This document shows positions 22,600 to 33,934 of a stretch of DNA of 64,000 bases, in pieces. Origin of the DNA: Amphibalanus amphitrite (Eukaryota > Arthropoda > Thecostraca > Balanomorpha > Balanidae); NCBI RefSeq assembly GCF_019059575.1, contig NW_024883389.1, forward strand, positions 31,387 through 95,386. The letters run 5' to 3'. Made by a program: the position numbers and the translations under genes. Every line of letters starts with the position of its first letter. The stretch's first letter is position 1. Below the pieces are notes generated by a model, which saw only the letters and a list, made by a program, of their open reading frames with translations, made no database searches and had not been told where the DNA came from.

Positions 22600-23034
22600 G
22601 GTAATACAACTTATTATAACTTAATATCTTATATAATTTATAAATATACAAATGAATTAGTATTAATTTATGTGGTTCGCAAATGTACGGAATAAATTGG
22701 AATGGATTCCCACCGAAAGAAAGCCTAACAAATGAAGACTAGGAAATGCTTGAAACCAGTAATTGATTGTAATGCTTTCTGTACTCAACCATGCGGAATC
22801 AAAGTAAAAAGACACTCGCACCATGGTTCGAAGGTCCCAGGGGAACGTTTTCTACCCCCTCCCCTTCGATCCGCCACTGGTCCAGAGCTAATGCTGGGTT
22901 TCTACCCCCTCCCCTTCGATCCAAGGTCCAGGGGCCAGACTAACGCTGAGGAAGGTAAAATCTGTGCGCGAATTAGGTCCTTCTGAATTCAGAAAGTCGC
23001 CACATGTAGTCGTTATTCCAGCCGTCCTGTTATA
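22600..23034. other. AT-rich sequence, nothing recognised
   Basis: TTTCTACCCCCTCCCCTTCG occurs twice (22850 and 22899), a local ~50-bp duplication. No gene seen. Confidence 0.4.
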
Positions 23035-23039
23035 CAGTC

Positions 23040-23411
23040 TGTTGCCGCCTCATCACGTTATTCCGATACGGTATTGTACATATTTGTAAATAGTCTGTCA
23101 TGTGGCGGCGCCGTTAGTTATATTCGCGTGCGATGCCCGCGAGATTTAATTTAAATTTCCAGGTCATCGAAAAAGGCTAAAATTGGTGGGTTTTCGATTG
23201 CTGTATTACGATGCGTAGTTTTGTGTATACTAATTGATTTAGCTCTGAGCCGTAAGATGCATAAAGCTTTAACGACATGACATGACATGACATAGAGATG
23301 AACTAAGATTTGAATAAATCATTAGCTGAAGTTTCGCATTTCACCAAAGGCATCTCACCCAACGAATCGAAAATAATGTCCGTTACAGCGAACAGCGGCT
23401 CGGCGGCTACA
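23040..23411 (+). repeat. 5' LTR of the BEL/Pao element
   Basis: Starts TGTTGCCGCC and ends GGCGGCTACA. Includes a (CATGA)-type short repeat and AATAAA at 23313-23318 that could serve polyadenylation. No mismatch to the 3' LTR was found when read base by base. Confidence 0.95.
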
Positions 23412-23922
23412 GTTAAAGCTGATGGATTAAAGTAAAGGCTTAAAGTTAAGGCTTTGTTCGAAGTCGAAGCTTGCATTTAGTTTAAAGGCTTTGCATTTAA
23501 AACCTTTGCACAGTTAAGTTTAAGCTGATGCATTCAAGCTAAAGCATTTAGTTAAAGCCAATGCATTCAAGTAAAAGCTTTAAGATAAAGCTTTGTGCGA
23601 AGTTAAAGCCAAACGAGAAGGTAAAGCGTAGAAATATGCAAGAACAATGACATATTTGGATGTAAGCGAGATTAAGTTGGCAAGACTGCAATAGCATGCG
23701 AGATGAGGCCTAAGAATGATTGCAAGATGTGAAAAGCTCTTGTATTTCCAAGAAAACGACGGCTTTAGTGAAACGACGGACTTGCGTGACAGATTGACTG
23801 CACCAATTGAAAACGTCTGAAGGCGAGTTCATACGCGCTTCACGGCTGACGTCTCGTCTCGTCCTGGCCTGACGTGAGAGACGATCGCATTCAACGCATC
23901 ACAGCAGATCAATCGGTCCACT
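23412..23922 (+). other. BEL/Pao leader region
   Basis: AT-rich leader with many degenerate TTAAAGCTTT/GCATTTA repeats up to about 23625. I could not assign the tRNA primer-binding site with confidence. Confidence 0.5.
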
Positions 23923-23970
23923 GTGCTGCATTTGATTCGGTTAATCGGACGCAACTCGCGAAGTCACAAA

Positions 23971-26784
23971 ATGGACAAGCTTGACAGACTTACCGTGAGT
24001 GAGTTGAAAGAGCGACTGAGGAAGAGACACGCAAATATTAAGGGCACGAAGGCCGTTCTAGTTCGACGTTTGCAAGAGCTTATGAGATATGAAAAGGACG
24101 ATGGTTCTAGCAGGAACCGAGAAGACGCCGATTACAACAACGGACAAGATAACGACTCCATAACTGAGGTGGCGTTGAATGACCAATCCGTGTGTGGCGA
24201 GTCAGTTGTCTCTTGTCACACTTCCGCCTCTGCCGCCTCAGTGCGCTCACTGCGAGCTATTGAAGCGACAAAAAGAGCTGCATTGCTGGCACGAGCCTCG
24301 TTTCTGCAGGAGAAACGTAAAATCGAATTGGAGGAGCTGAATCTTCGGCTTCGTAAAGAGGAACTAATGATAAGAACCGAGCTTGCAGAATCGGAGGCAA
24401 GAGAGAAGATCCTGGCGGAAGCTGATCAGCCAGAGGGTATGGCGGCCACGGCACGACCAGTCACATCCTTCTCCGACCGACAAAACCAGCCGTCCTCTCA
24501 GTCTCTGACTTCCGGGAATGCTGAGCCAGAAACAGGGCTCAGGAACCCTACTCAAGAGCGTCGCTGTTCTGATGGACCGTCTGGGAGATCGCAGGAGCCC
24601 ACCACGCACGAGGCTAGGAGCATAGACGACTCGGAGGCAGCAGGAGCAGCGACAGAGCAGAGGGGTCATACAGAGCCTCAGCAGTCACAGCAGGCAGACT
24701 ACTCAAGGGTGCTGCTCACTCAGCTTCAGAAGGGCCAGTTGCCTAAGCTGGAGATACCGGTCTTCGACGGCGATGTAACGAAGTATCGCAGTTTTGTTAG
24801 AGCTTTCGACTCCAGAGTCGCCAGTAAAACTGATGATCCCGACGAGAGGCTTTATTATCTTCAGACCTATTTGCGCGGGAAGCCTCTTGATATCGTACGT
24901 GGATGCGCGCATATGTCAGATGGGTCGGGTTATCTGGAGGCCAGGCGCCTGCTCAACAGGCGATATGGAGACCCCGATTCGGTGTCATCAGCATTTGTCG
25001 ACATTCTGACTGATTGGAATTCTATCAAGCCGGGTGATGTGGACAGCCTGGACAAGTTCTCCATCGCGCTCACGTCGTGTCTCAACGTGATGAAAGATAT
25101 ACCTCCAGGGTCGAGAGAGACCGACCATCCAAGAACGATGCGCAAGATAGTGGAAAAGCTTCCCTATCACTGCCAGGACAGGTGGCGCAATAGAGTGATA
25201 CAAATAAAGGAAGAAGCAAACAGGAAGGTGACATTTGAAGACATCGTAGTTTTCGTTGACAGAGAAGTGAGAAAAATCACAGATCCCACCTTCGGGAAGC
25301 TGACCAAGCCAGATGGAAGCGGTAAGAAGCCTCACATCGTGTCTGCAACAGGTGTCAATAAGGACGCATCTCCTCGGGTGATGACGTGCCTGTACTGTGC
25401 CGAGCAGCATTCAACGGATTCCTGTGAGAGGCTGAATCATGAGCCCTATGAAAAGAGAAGAACGTTCATCGTTGAACAAAGACTTTGTTTCGGGTGCCTT
25501 CGGCAGCGGCATCAGATCAGTGTGTGCACAAAAAGGCTGTCCTGCAAGATCTGCAAGGGTCGCCATCCGACTCCGCTGCACAACGACAAGCAGGCATCTC
25601 CTTCCGAATTTTCTGCTACAAGCAAGCAAAGCAGTGGTAGCAGTGCAGGGCCGGCAGCCGTCGTAAGAAACGGACGATTGGAAATAGACGGCGCAGAAGT
25701 GGCGGCTGGTGCTCGCGGAGACTCGTCCACAATGATGGCAGTGATTCCCGTGTTAGTTCGATCACCTGACGGCTCACGATCGGTCGTCACTCATGCGTTC
25801 CTGGACCTCGGGTCAAGTGCAACATTCTGCACGGATCTTCTGCTTAAAAGGCTGAACGTCAAGGGAAAAGCGACAAGGCTGACGATGATGACTGCTGCTT
25901 CTGAAAATCAGTCCGTACAATGTCAAGTAGTCGAGGGCTTATCTATTACAGGCCTTCATTCTTCAACTGCTGTTCAGCTGCCACCCACCTACACACTTGA
26001 AAGGATACCAGTTAAACACGAGGACATCGCAACCCCAGCCGACATCGGTAAATGGATGCATCTCGAGGGAATTCCTCTGACACAAGTAGACGCTGAGATC
26101 GGCCTCATGATTGGCGGAAACTGTCCCGAGGCTTTGTGTCCACTTGAGGTCAGGAGAGGCGGTGAAGGCCAGCCATTTGCGTTCCGTTCAGAGCTGGGCT
26201 GGGCTGTGTATGGACCCCGAGAACTCCGATCCACCAGAGATCATGGAGCGGCAAGAGTAAACAGAGTCAGTGTACTCAGAGGTGATTCTGATATTCATGA
26301 GAAGTTCGTCTCGCTATATAATAAGGAATTCGAAGACAACGGCAGCTCCACCGACGTGGGACTGTCAGTGGAGGACAGAGTGTGGTTGAAAACGGTCGAA
26401 GCGGGAACACGCTATATCGATGGACATTACGAGATTCCCTTGTCTCTGAAAGAAGACGCGCCATTTCCAGACAATAAGCAACAGGAATTGCTTAGAGCTG
26501 AGCACCTGAAAAGGAAAATGAACAAAAATGACAAGTACATGGAAGATTACAAGAAATTTGTTAATGACTTGATCGAGAAGAACTATGCCGAGAGAGTCAA
26601 AGACAGTCACCTCAAAACCGCTGGGCAAACCTGGTACATTCCACATCATGGAGTGTACCACCCCGTCAAGCCGGACAAGATTCGTGTAGTGTACGACTGT
26701 TCCGCAAAGTTTCGAAACGCCTCACTGAACGATCGTGTCTTATGCAGGGCCCAAACCTCACCAGTTCTCTCCTCGGCGTTCTGA
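23971..26784 (+). pseudogene. BEL/Pao gag-protease and start of reverse transcriptase, frame broken
   Basis: The frame is open from 23923; I take the second Met at 23971 (MDKLDRLTVSELKERLRK) because a SAP-like helix module starts there. Counting from 23923: residues about 24-53 resemble SAP; about 120-165 is charged coiled coil; about 270-450 is the Pao gag region (LPKLEIPVFDGDVTKYRSF, the DUF1759 hallmark); 489-560 has CCHC-type zinc knuckles (CLYC..., CFGCLRQRH, CKICKGRH). The retroviral-like protease is marked by AFLDLGSSATF near 626, where D-L-G replaces the usual D-S/T-G, a variation known in this group. RSELGWAVYGP near 756 is typical of Pao. The RT opening WYIPHHGVYHPVKP is near 904. 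Soon after LNDRV the Pao RT pattern leaves this frame near 26745 and continues in another, consistent with a 1-nt deletion; the frame stops at 26784. Confidence 0.92.
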
Positions 26785-26933
26785 TGAGATTCAGAGAACG
26801 GCCATTCGCAGTCATGGCCGACATCGAAAAAATGTTTTACCAAGTGCGCGTTCCATCAAGGCAAAGAAGTCTACTACGCTTCCTGTGGTGGCCTGACGGT
26901 GACGTAAGAAAGGATCTGCAGGAATATCAGGGT
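26742..26933 (+). pseudogene. BEL/Pao reverse transcriptase fragment in the shifted frame
   Basis: Reads QGPNLTSSLLGVL then VMADIEKMFYQVRVP and LLRFLWWPDGD, which is the Pao RT region containing motif A (the Asp in MADIEKMF is catalytic in active relatives). The palm motif with YVDD and everything after it are missing: after LQEYQ the sequence runs directly into the C-terminal pol domain. The fragment cannot make an active enzyme. Confidence 0.9.
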
Positions 26934-27110
26934 TAATGACGTAGTGCTTGTCATGGATACGAGCACACCACGCTCCAGGTGGCCTCTGGGCCGAATCAAA
27001 GAGACTTTCCCGGACCGGAAAGGCTTCGTCCGATCTGCAATGGTACAGACCGAGACGTCAGTTCTGAAGAGGCCGATATCGAAGCTCGTTCTCATCTTGG
27101 AGGCAGAATA
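26931..27110 (+). pseudogene. BEL/Pao pol C-terminal domain remnant (DUF5641-like)
   Basis: The frame beginning VNDVVLVMDTSTPRSRWPLG, then RIKETFPDRKGFVRS and ending LKRPISKLVLILEAE before a stop at 27108-27110, is the tail that follows integrase in Pao elements. Its junction with the RT fragment near 26930 marks a deletion of RNase H, integrase and most of RT. Confidence 0.88.
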
Positions 27111-27455
27111 GTGAGAACACAAAGATATAGCATCTCTGTAAGGTGCTACTCGTCAGAGCACCATGCCGCACCGATCGCGATGGTGACCAGAAATAGTTGA
27201 GACAATTGATGGATCGGTGATGAGCCTTGTGTTGGTGCTTGTCATGCTGACGTTCTAACAGTTGAATAGTGCTTGTTTAGCGCGGTAGTATTTAGGACCT
27301 GTTATTGAACCAAATAGGGCTCAAATGTGGCAGGCGCTCATTTGCATGGCGCGTTAGAAAGTTGATGCCACAAAGGTGACGTAAGTGTATGCTGTACAGT
27401 GGTCAGCTTTAATGGCATGTGCAGTTGTGTAGTGAGTGTTGAGCCCTGATCGGGT

Positions 27456-27467
27456 CAAGGTGGGGAG
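27456..27467 (+). promoter_or_regulatory. Polypurine tract of the BEL/Pao element
   Basis: AAGGTGGGGAG lies directly before the 3' LTR, the expected position for plus-strand priming. Confidence 0.7.
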
Positions 27468-27839
27468 TGTTGCCGCCTCATCACGTTATTCCGATACGGT
27501 ATTGTACATATTTGTAAATAGTCTGTCATGTGGCGGCGCCGTTAGTTATATTCGCGTGCGATGCCCGCGAGATTTAATTTAAATTTCCAGGTCATCGAAA
27601 AAGGCTAAAATTGGTGGGTTTTCGATTGCTGTATTACGATGCGTAGTTTTGTGTATACTAATTGATTTAGCTCTGAGCCGTAAGATGCATAAAGCTTTAA
27701 CGACATGACATGACATGACATAGAGATGAACTAAGATTTGAATAAATCATTAGCTGAAGTTTCGCATTTCACCAAAGGCATCTCACCCAACGAATCGAAA
27801 ATAATGTCCGTTACAGCGAACAGCGGCTCGGCGGCTACA
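27468..27839 (+). repeat. 3' LTR of the BEL/Pao element
   Basis: 372 bp, identical to 23040-23411. AATAAA at 27741-27746. Followed by the CAGTC duplication. Confidence 0.95.
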
Positions 27840-27865
27840 CAGTCATTTGGAGGTGCATGCAACAC

Positions 27866-28702
27866 ATTCGCCCGCACATGCCATTTTCCCAATCTAGAAC
27901 GCACATAGGAGGGGGGGGCATGCCACTCCCCCCCGCACTATTTCGTTCCTGCTGGAGATAGAGCTTCGCAGCAAAGACCAACAGATTCTTTGGGAAGAGA
28001 CAAATCCAGTGGTACCCAATTTTGCCTCATTAGGTCAATAATTGACCTTCCAGGTCAGGTTCAAGCTAAAAATGTTGCTTGTTGTGGCCACCGTTGGAAT
28101 ATCACGTGCTGTGCCCAGCCCATCATATACCGATGGCGTTGCCCTTTGTGGTGCCAGGCCAGCTAGAACAGCTCTTTGTCACACTATCCGACTAGGTTTT
28201 TACCGGCTGTGGTCATTTCAGGTCAAGCTAGGTCAAGGTCAATGATATGTGTTTGTATGTGTGTGTGTGTGTGTCTGCGTGTATACTGATGTGTGCACCG
28301 ATTGGTTTGTGTGTCCCTTTTACATGAGATCATGATCTGAGAAGCTTTTACCAAAAATGCAGTAAAAAAACTTCACTAAAAGCAAATTCAGCAAGCCTAA
28401 AATGTAATGTTTTTAGATGACCTAGGCGCCTAGGCTGACTTTGACCCTGACCCTGACATCTGCACATCGTCGAATAGCATGTTCCGTGATAGGTGGGAGG
28501 TAGGACTAGCAAGAACATACCGAACTCAAGGTGTTAAAAGCTCACAACTGTCACAAGACCCATATGTGACGCAAGATACGCATGACATGACTTGAAAAAC
28601 AAGGTCATATCTCCGAAACAAAAAACCACAGAAACTTGAAATTTTCAGTGGACGCTGAGAAAGGATAGAGGAGCAGCTATACGAAACATCAGGCTCCTAG
28701 CT
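27866..28702. mobile_element. Degenerate TTAA-type element, left end preserved
   Basis: TCGCCCGCACATGCCATTTT with a G8...C8 hairpin (27911-27938) matches the left end of the element at 40270. The terminal TTAACCC has decayed. The interior has TGACC/GGTCA motifs. The right end was not found before the next element at 28703. A (GT)n run sits at 28245-28275. Confidence 0.5.
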
Positions 28703-29566
28703 TTAACCCTCGCCGGTACAGGGGGGGGGGCGAATATCTCGCGTAAAAAGCGGCCGATCGCAACGAAACTTTCAGCACCCTGGCATTGATCAATTTTACA
28801 CCTACCCTGAAAATTTCATCACCCTGACCCAAATGACCTTTGACCTGTGACCTCTCTTCCGAGACCATGTTTGGCCGGAATCGCGATTCGGCGTATGTCG
28901 GCTCGTATTAGCCGCGCGTTTGCAAGCTTTTTGTGGTTTCAAACGTTCAAACATGTGATTTGATGTTGCTCCCTAAGCATTAGGGTGGGTGTCAAGGTCA
29001 CCTGAAGGTCAGGTCAGGTCATTGACCTTTGGTGACCTCGGTTCACAATTTCGAGTTTTACATTTTTCTAGGCTAGTTTTTGGAGCTGAATTCGAATTTA
29101 GCAACCATTTGAACATTTACCAAGTAGTTTTGGTGCCTTCGTAACATGTTACGAAGCTGTCAGAGGCGGATGACAGGTACTACGAATACCCGTCACGACT
29201 CCTACCGGTTGACCTGACCTGAACTGGCCCGACCTGGTCTAAGCGCTTAACGACATCATCGGTGATCAAAACTAACACGATATTCGTGATCAGCACCCCG
29301 GAAAACCCCTTAGCACTAGCAGCCGCACTTTACGACTTTCTAACAGGTCCCGATATTCCCGATTTTTGGGTCATTGACCTGACCTGGAAGGCCAACCGAT
29401 GACCTAGGACCTTAAAATTGGGTATCATTGGCTTCCTCTCGTGATGGGCAACACGCTCATTTTTCCGCGAAGCTCTAGCTCCATCAGGGGCCAAACGCGA
29501 GGGGGGGTCGTACCCCCCAATTGTGCCGTCGAAGGACTCAAAATGGCCTGTGCCGGCGAGGGTTAA
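28703..29566. mobile_element. TTAA-flanked element, family F
   Basis: TTAA (28703-28706), CCCTCGCCGGTACAGGGGG at the left; TGTGCCGGCGAGGG, TTAA (29563-29566) at the right. The right hairpin is GGGGGGGTCGTACCCCCC; the left C-arm is lost. AGGTCA motifs occur in clusters (28995-29030, 29205-29235). Confidence 0.75.
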
Positions 29567-29646
29567 AAATGTTCAGTGCAGAACGCAAAACTACCGAGGG
29601 GGGGGGGGGTAGGAACCACCCTCCATGTGCGGACGAGCGCTAACCC
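29567..29646. mobile_element. Fragment: right end of another TTAA-type element
   Basis: A G13 tract, TAGGAACC, a C-poor arm and TGCGGACGAGCGCTAACCC resemble a decayed right terminus (G-tract hairpin then GAGNG.TAA). Confidence 0.35.
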
Positions 29647-30119
29647 TAGTGAAGGAATTACCAGCAAATGCACTCCCCTTGCATACTGCATGAGAGTGAA
29701 TGGCGGCTGGCGGCCGTCTCCGTTTGTGCGTCTTTGAACTGCCAGCTTTACAGAGCACCCTGCAGGTAACCATGGCAACACATCGCCGTGGCGATGCTCC
29801 ATCACATGGCAACGGCCGCCGCCGCCACCGACTGCCGGCGTGGTACTTCAACAGCGGGCGCGCTCTGTTGTAAGCCGAGGTCGTACGTCGCGGGCCAGCG
29901 CGGCGGCGACCTGGACTGACCCGGGCTGACCCGGCGCACCCCCGGGCTGTTTGGAGCGCCGCACCGCCTCAGGGTCAGGGCGGCGGTGTCGTCACACCCT
30001 CGCTGGGTCGGTGGGTCGGGGGGAGGGGGGGGGGGGTGGCCGCCGCTGACAGAGAACCGCGGCTCGCTGCTGATATTCAGAGACAATGGCTGACAGTTCC
30101 CGTCCGTGTCACCACCAGT
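29647..30119. other. GC-rich unique sequence, nothing recognised
   Basis: Includes a G11 tract at 30026-30036. No supported gene. Confidence 0.35.
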
Positions 30120-30280
30120 CAGCTGGTGGCCGTACAGTCCCTCCTCCGGTCCGTACAGTCCCTCCTCCGGTCCGTACAGTCCCTCCTCCGGTCCGTACAG
30201 TCCGTCCTCCGGTCCGTACCGTACAGTCCCTCCTCCGGTCCGGTCCGTACAGTCCCTCCTCCGGTCCGTACGGGGACCCG
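30120..30280. repeat. 21-bp minisatellite, about seven copies
   Basis: Unit CAGTCCCTCCTCCGGTCCGT plus A, with minor indels. Confidence 0.9.
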
Positions 30281-31058
30281 CAGTTGCTACTGTACAGCGA
30301 CCCTGAGTAAATTGTCCCAACACCCTCACAGGGAACAACGATATAAGCTGTCGGAGGGCACGCACAGAAAACCTCAGCTGCTCTTGTACAGGGACCGGCA
30401 GTCGATATCGATGTTATCGGTTGTTACTGGACAGGACAGACAGCTAGAGTTGGGGTTCGTGTACAGAAGCAACTGCGGGTCCCCGTACCGTCGCCTGTGG
30501 GACCGAACCCACCGTCTCGGAGGAAGGGCGCCTATACTGGGGTCACACCCAGATGACCCGATACGTTACCCCGCATAGTGTGTAGGTTCGCGGTCAGGGA
30601 TGGCACAACGAGCGGTCTCCTGAACACATTCTGGCAGTTTATGCTCTATTTGTTCCGGCTGGACTTTCTATCACTTCTGGGTGTTGCAGGTGATCAGGTC
30701 TCTACATCAGATGATAGAGTTGGGTGGCCTGTCGAATGCAGCCCGGACGGAATAGCCATCGCCCAGTCCAAATGGTGAGCTGAAAGTCGCCGACAATCGC
30801 CGATGGCCTACCTACATATGTATTAACTGCGCATTTTCCGCGACTCATGTCGATGGGAACGGTATAGGTGGACAATGGTATCGACGAAATCGGCGGCGGC
30901 GCCCGGGGCCGCGCCGCTCATACAAATGACCGGAAACCTCTGCAAATTGGCGATCATAGCGAATGGAACCGCCGGGATCCGGCGGTCGCCAGTCTGATCC
31001 ATTGTTGGCCTGGGAGCGCCCTCGAATTCGCCAGGTTTCCATGGGAACGGCCGCCGAC
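30281..31058. other. Unique sequence, nothing recognised
   Basis: Short open frames only; no domain, RNA gene or element termini could be supported. Confidence 0.35.
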
Positions 31059-31180
31059 GCCGGCGGTCGCAGGTCCGTGTCAGGCGGTCTCAGGTCCGTG
31101 TCAGGCGGTCGTAGGTCCGTGTCAGGCGGTCGCAGGTCCGTGTCAGCCGGTCGCAGGTCCGTGTCAGGCGGTCGGCGCTC
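31059..31180. repeat. 21-bp minisatellite, about six copies
   Basis: Unit GGTCCGTGTCAGGCGGTCGC plus A. Confidence 0.9.
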
Positions 31181-31912
31181 CACTGACACATTGAGACGGG
31201 CTCGGAGAGTGGTGTAGGGCGCCACTGCGACAGCTCAGGACTCCTGGACTGCGCAGTCCAGGACTCCGGACTCCGGGACTGCACAGTCAGGACTCCGGAG
31301 TCCGGGAGCGCGGCACGGAGACACTGGACCTCGCCGAGGATGGGCGAGGCGCTGCTCTGTTCCGACACAATGGGCCGGGACACAGTGTCCTTTGACCGAC
31401 ACAGTGTGTGCAGGGCTTTAGCGGGGGCCCCGTGTCGCAAAGGACCGTTTATATGACTCAACAGGCCGCCTTCTGGCACCCAGATGGCCTAATCCGTTAC
31501 ACTACTGTAATCTAATGTGTCCCGAAACTGATCACCTCAAACTGCACCAAGTGTCCCAAAGGGTGGTACCTAGTAACGGGACAATTTATCTGGCGAAAAT
31601 GCACCAAACCTGACCAATTCTAACCAAATCCCTTTTACAACAAACATACTCGTGTTAATTTATTTCCATGTTTTAACCGAAAATAACATATCACAGTTGA
31701 GTAAATCAGGTAGGTATACAATTACATGTAAGTAACTAGTGCAGCCTGAGAAAAAAAATTCAAAAAATCAATTGTGTACCTCATGAATCGCACCTAATGT
31801 CACCGAATGTGTGCAGATAACTGTCGTGAAAACGGCTATTGTCTACCTAAAAGTGACTGATTTGTGAAACTAAGGCATGAACACTGGGCGACAGTTAAAA
31901 TCTCAGCTCTCA
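31181..31912. other. Unique sequence, nothing recognised
   Basis: A short CAGGACTCCGGACTCCGGGA cluster lies at 31228-31305, otherwise featureless. Confidence 0.35.
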
Positions 31913-32990
31913 TTAACCCGGCAGGCGGTGGGACTCCCGGCCACCTTCCGCGCGGTGGGGGGAGGGGGGGCATTTTTTGCCCCCCCCGTATCTCCGAAGC
32001 TACTTCACGGATCAGAAACATTCAAACGGTGTTCGATGGGGAGAGCGCTATAACATCGAGCACCATCGAGCAAAACGCATTTTGTCGAAAATCAGCGATA
32101 GGGCGTCGGTTGTCTAGCACATATGTTGCTATTAGAGGTTACTGGTCATACCAGGTCAGGTCACAGGTCAGGTCATCAAGGGTCACCACATAAACCCAAC
32201 TTAACTAAGGTTGTGCGATGCATGTTTTATGGCCAATTTTTCATTCCCAACTCAATGGTGTTGGTTATAAGACCATCAGGTACGGTTTAGGTCACTTTCT
32301 GGTGGAGGTCAGGTCAAGGTCAGGTAAAAAAAGGTCAAATTTCAAAGTTGCTAGATTTGCATGTAATGGGTATTGATTCGATGCAACTTGTCACAGGGAG
32401 TCTAATGGTGGTCTATGTTTTGCGCTACGAAGTCTTGAATTGCTAAAAATTGAGTTTGAAAATTTGACATCATCAATTTTGAACAGTTTTTTCGCTATAA
32501 CTTGGCCAAAAAGATGTATCGATCTCAAAATTGGTATGTAGATAGAAGGTGGTAGGAACTATCACATATATTCCGGTTTTTTCGAATTTCATTTTTTTTT
32601 TGGCTATTATATTCAAAAAATTTATTTATGGATTTTTTTTTGGTCAAAATCCAAAAATTTCACAAATCTGAGATAGCAGTTTTGTAGCCCTGTCAATTTT
32701 ACCCCTTTTATGTGTGAAACATTTTTCTGTATCTCCAAAGCTGTAGGCCTGACAGCTCTTCCCGCGAAACCATTTTTAGGTCGAAAATGGCAGAAATGAC
32801 GTCACTCTGACGTCATTAGCGGCCAACCTATCACAGCCTTTGGAAAATTTCTTAGTCACAATGTGCAATAGCTATTCACGGGAGGGTACTGAAAGTTTGG
32901 TGACGATCGGCGCAGCGGTTCTGGAGATATATAAAAAAAAACTAAAGGGGGGGGGGCAAAAAATGTCCCCCCCACCGCCTGGAAGGTTAA
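31913..32990 (-). mobile_element. TTAA-flanked element, family C copy in reverse orientation
   Basis: TTAA at 31913-31916 and 32987-32990. The interior (31990-32940) is the reverse complement of the family C copies at 10067 and 44867, including the paired TGACGTCA sites near 32797 and 32812. Hairpin loop CATTTTTTGC / GCAAAAAATG at both ends. Around 32150-32190 AGGTCA half-sites are packed as tandem GGTCA pentamers. Confidence 0.8.
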
Positions 32991-33025
32991 GAGCGGAATA
33001 GAATACGGACAAGTCAGCAACCATG

Positions 33026-33640
33026 CTAACCGCGTCCCGCTGGAGATCCTGGATTTCTACGCTCCGCTGGGGGTCCTGGATTTCTACGCCCTGGGTATTT
33101 GAAAACCCCCCTTCTATCTCGGCTCATAGGCGGCGTAGCGATACGCGGAAGGCGTCGCACGAAAGAGCGCCAAAAAATTATGACGAAATCACTTCGGTCA
33201 TTTTTTGGACAGGTTAAAGGTGAGGTCACCAATGGTCAATGAAGGCAAAATTTCGTCGATTTTAAGTCGAATGTCGACAATTTCCCAGAAGCCAAAGCAT
33301 AACTCGGGAACCAATAGAGCTACAGCGCCGGGGAAAAACGCATTCGATAGCTCTATTATCATTCTTTCTGATTAATGCTCTTAGATTTGATTTTTGTCAA
33401 CGGTTTATCCCGCGGGGGAATGCCAAAATAGCCGATTTTTTTCGACAGCAGTTTTTCTGCCATAAGTTTTGACTCAAGCCTTGCAGGAGCTTCATTTTAC
33501 CGGCATCGTGTTCGTCTCATCAAGACCCATCGAAAGATCTATACATTGACCTTGAAAGGTCAACTTGAAAATTTGATATTCGGGAAAAACTACAGGAAGG
33601 GGGGGTGTTCAAACATATCCCAGCAGGGCGCAGGGGTTAA
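33026..33640. mobile_element. TTAA-flanked element, short family D copy
   Basis: CTAACCGCG at 33026 (decayed TTAACCCGCG) and GGGCGCAGGGG, TTAA at 33637-33640. The interior shares CTTCTATCTCGGCTC and CACTTCGGTCATTTTT with the 19455 copy. The left hairpin has been replaced by a CCGCTGG...TGGATTTCTACGC duplication. GAATAGAATACG occurs on both flanks. Confidence 0.65.
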
Positions 33641-33677
33641 CAGCAGAATAGAATACGAATACAAATCAACGAAATCG

Positions 33678-33763
33678 CCAGGGAAGGGAGGTCGTAACAA
33701 CCACCCCTCCCCCGTGGTGGGTGTCCGCGTTGTGAAAAAGGCCCTGGTCTGGCGGGGGTTTTA
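33678..33763. mobile_element. Fragment: right end of a family A-like TTAA element
   Basis: GGAGGTCGTAACAACCACCC and the following AAAAAGGCCCTGGTC track the right terminus of the copy ending at 59006. Confidence 0.4.
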
Positions 33764-33934
33764 GTAGGGACCCAGGAGTAGCATACATATGGCAGTTGTT
33801 GCTGGCATTTGCCTGACATCAAATTATTGTGTATTATTTTTTTAGCACACTCTGGCGCATGACAAACACTTCTTGAATTTGGCATCGGTAATCCTTTATA
33901 TTCGAAATGTTATATTTGTTTGCTTTTGGTATAC

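Larger units (their letters stand above)
23035..27844 (+). mobile_element. BEL/Pao LTR retrotransposon with internal pol deletion
   Basis: Identical 372-bp LTRs (23040-23411, 27468-27839) with TG...CA ends are flanked by the 5-bp target duplication CAGTC (23035-23039, 27840-27844). The internal region encodes Pao-type gag, zinc knuckles, protease and only the start of reverse transcriptase before joining to the C-terminal end of pol. RNase H and integrase are absent. Total 4.8 kb, versus roughly 6-7 kb usual for the group. The perfect LTR identity implies a recent insertion, presumably using enzymes supplied by intact relatives. Confidence 0.95.

Noticed and set aside
23412-23440. Primer-binding site for the BEL/Pao element
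   Set aside because: Sequence after the LTR (GTTAAAGCTGATGG) does not clearly match a tRNA 3' end from memory; left unassigned.
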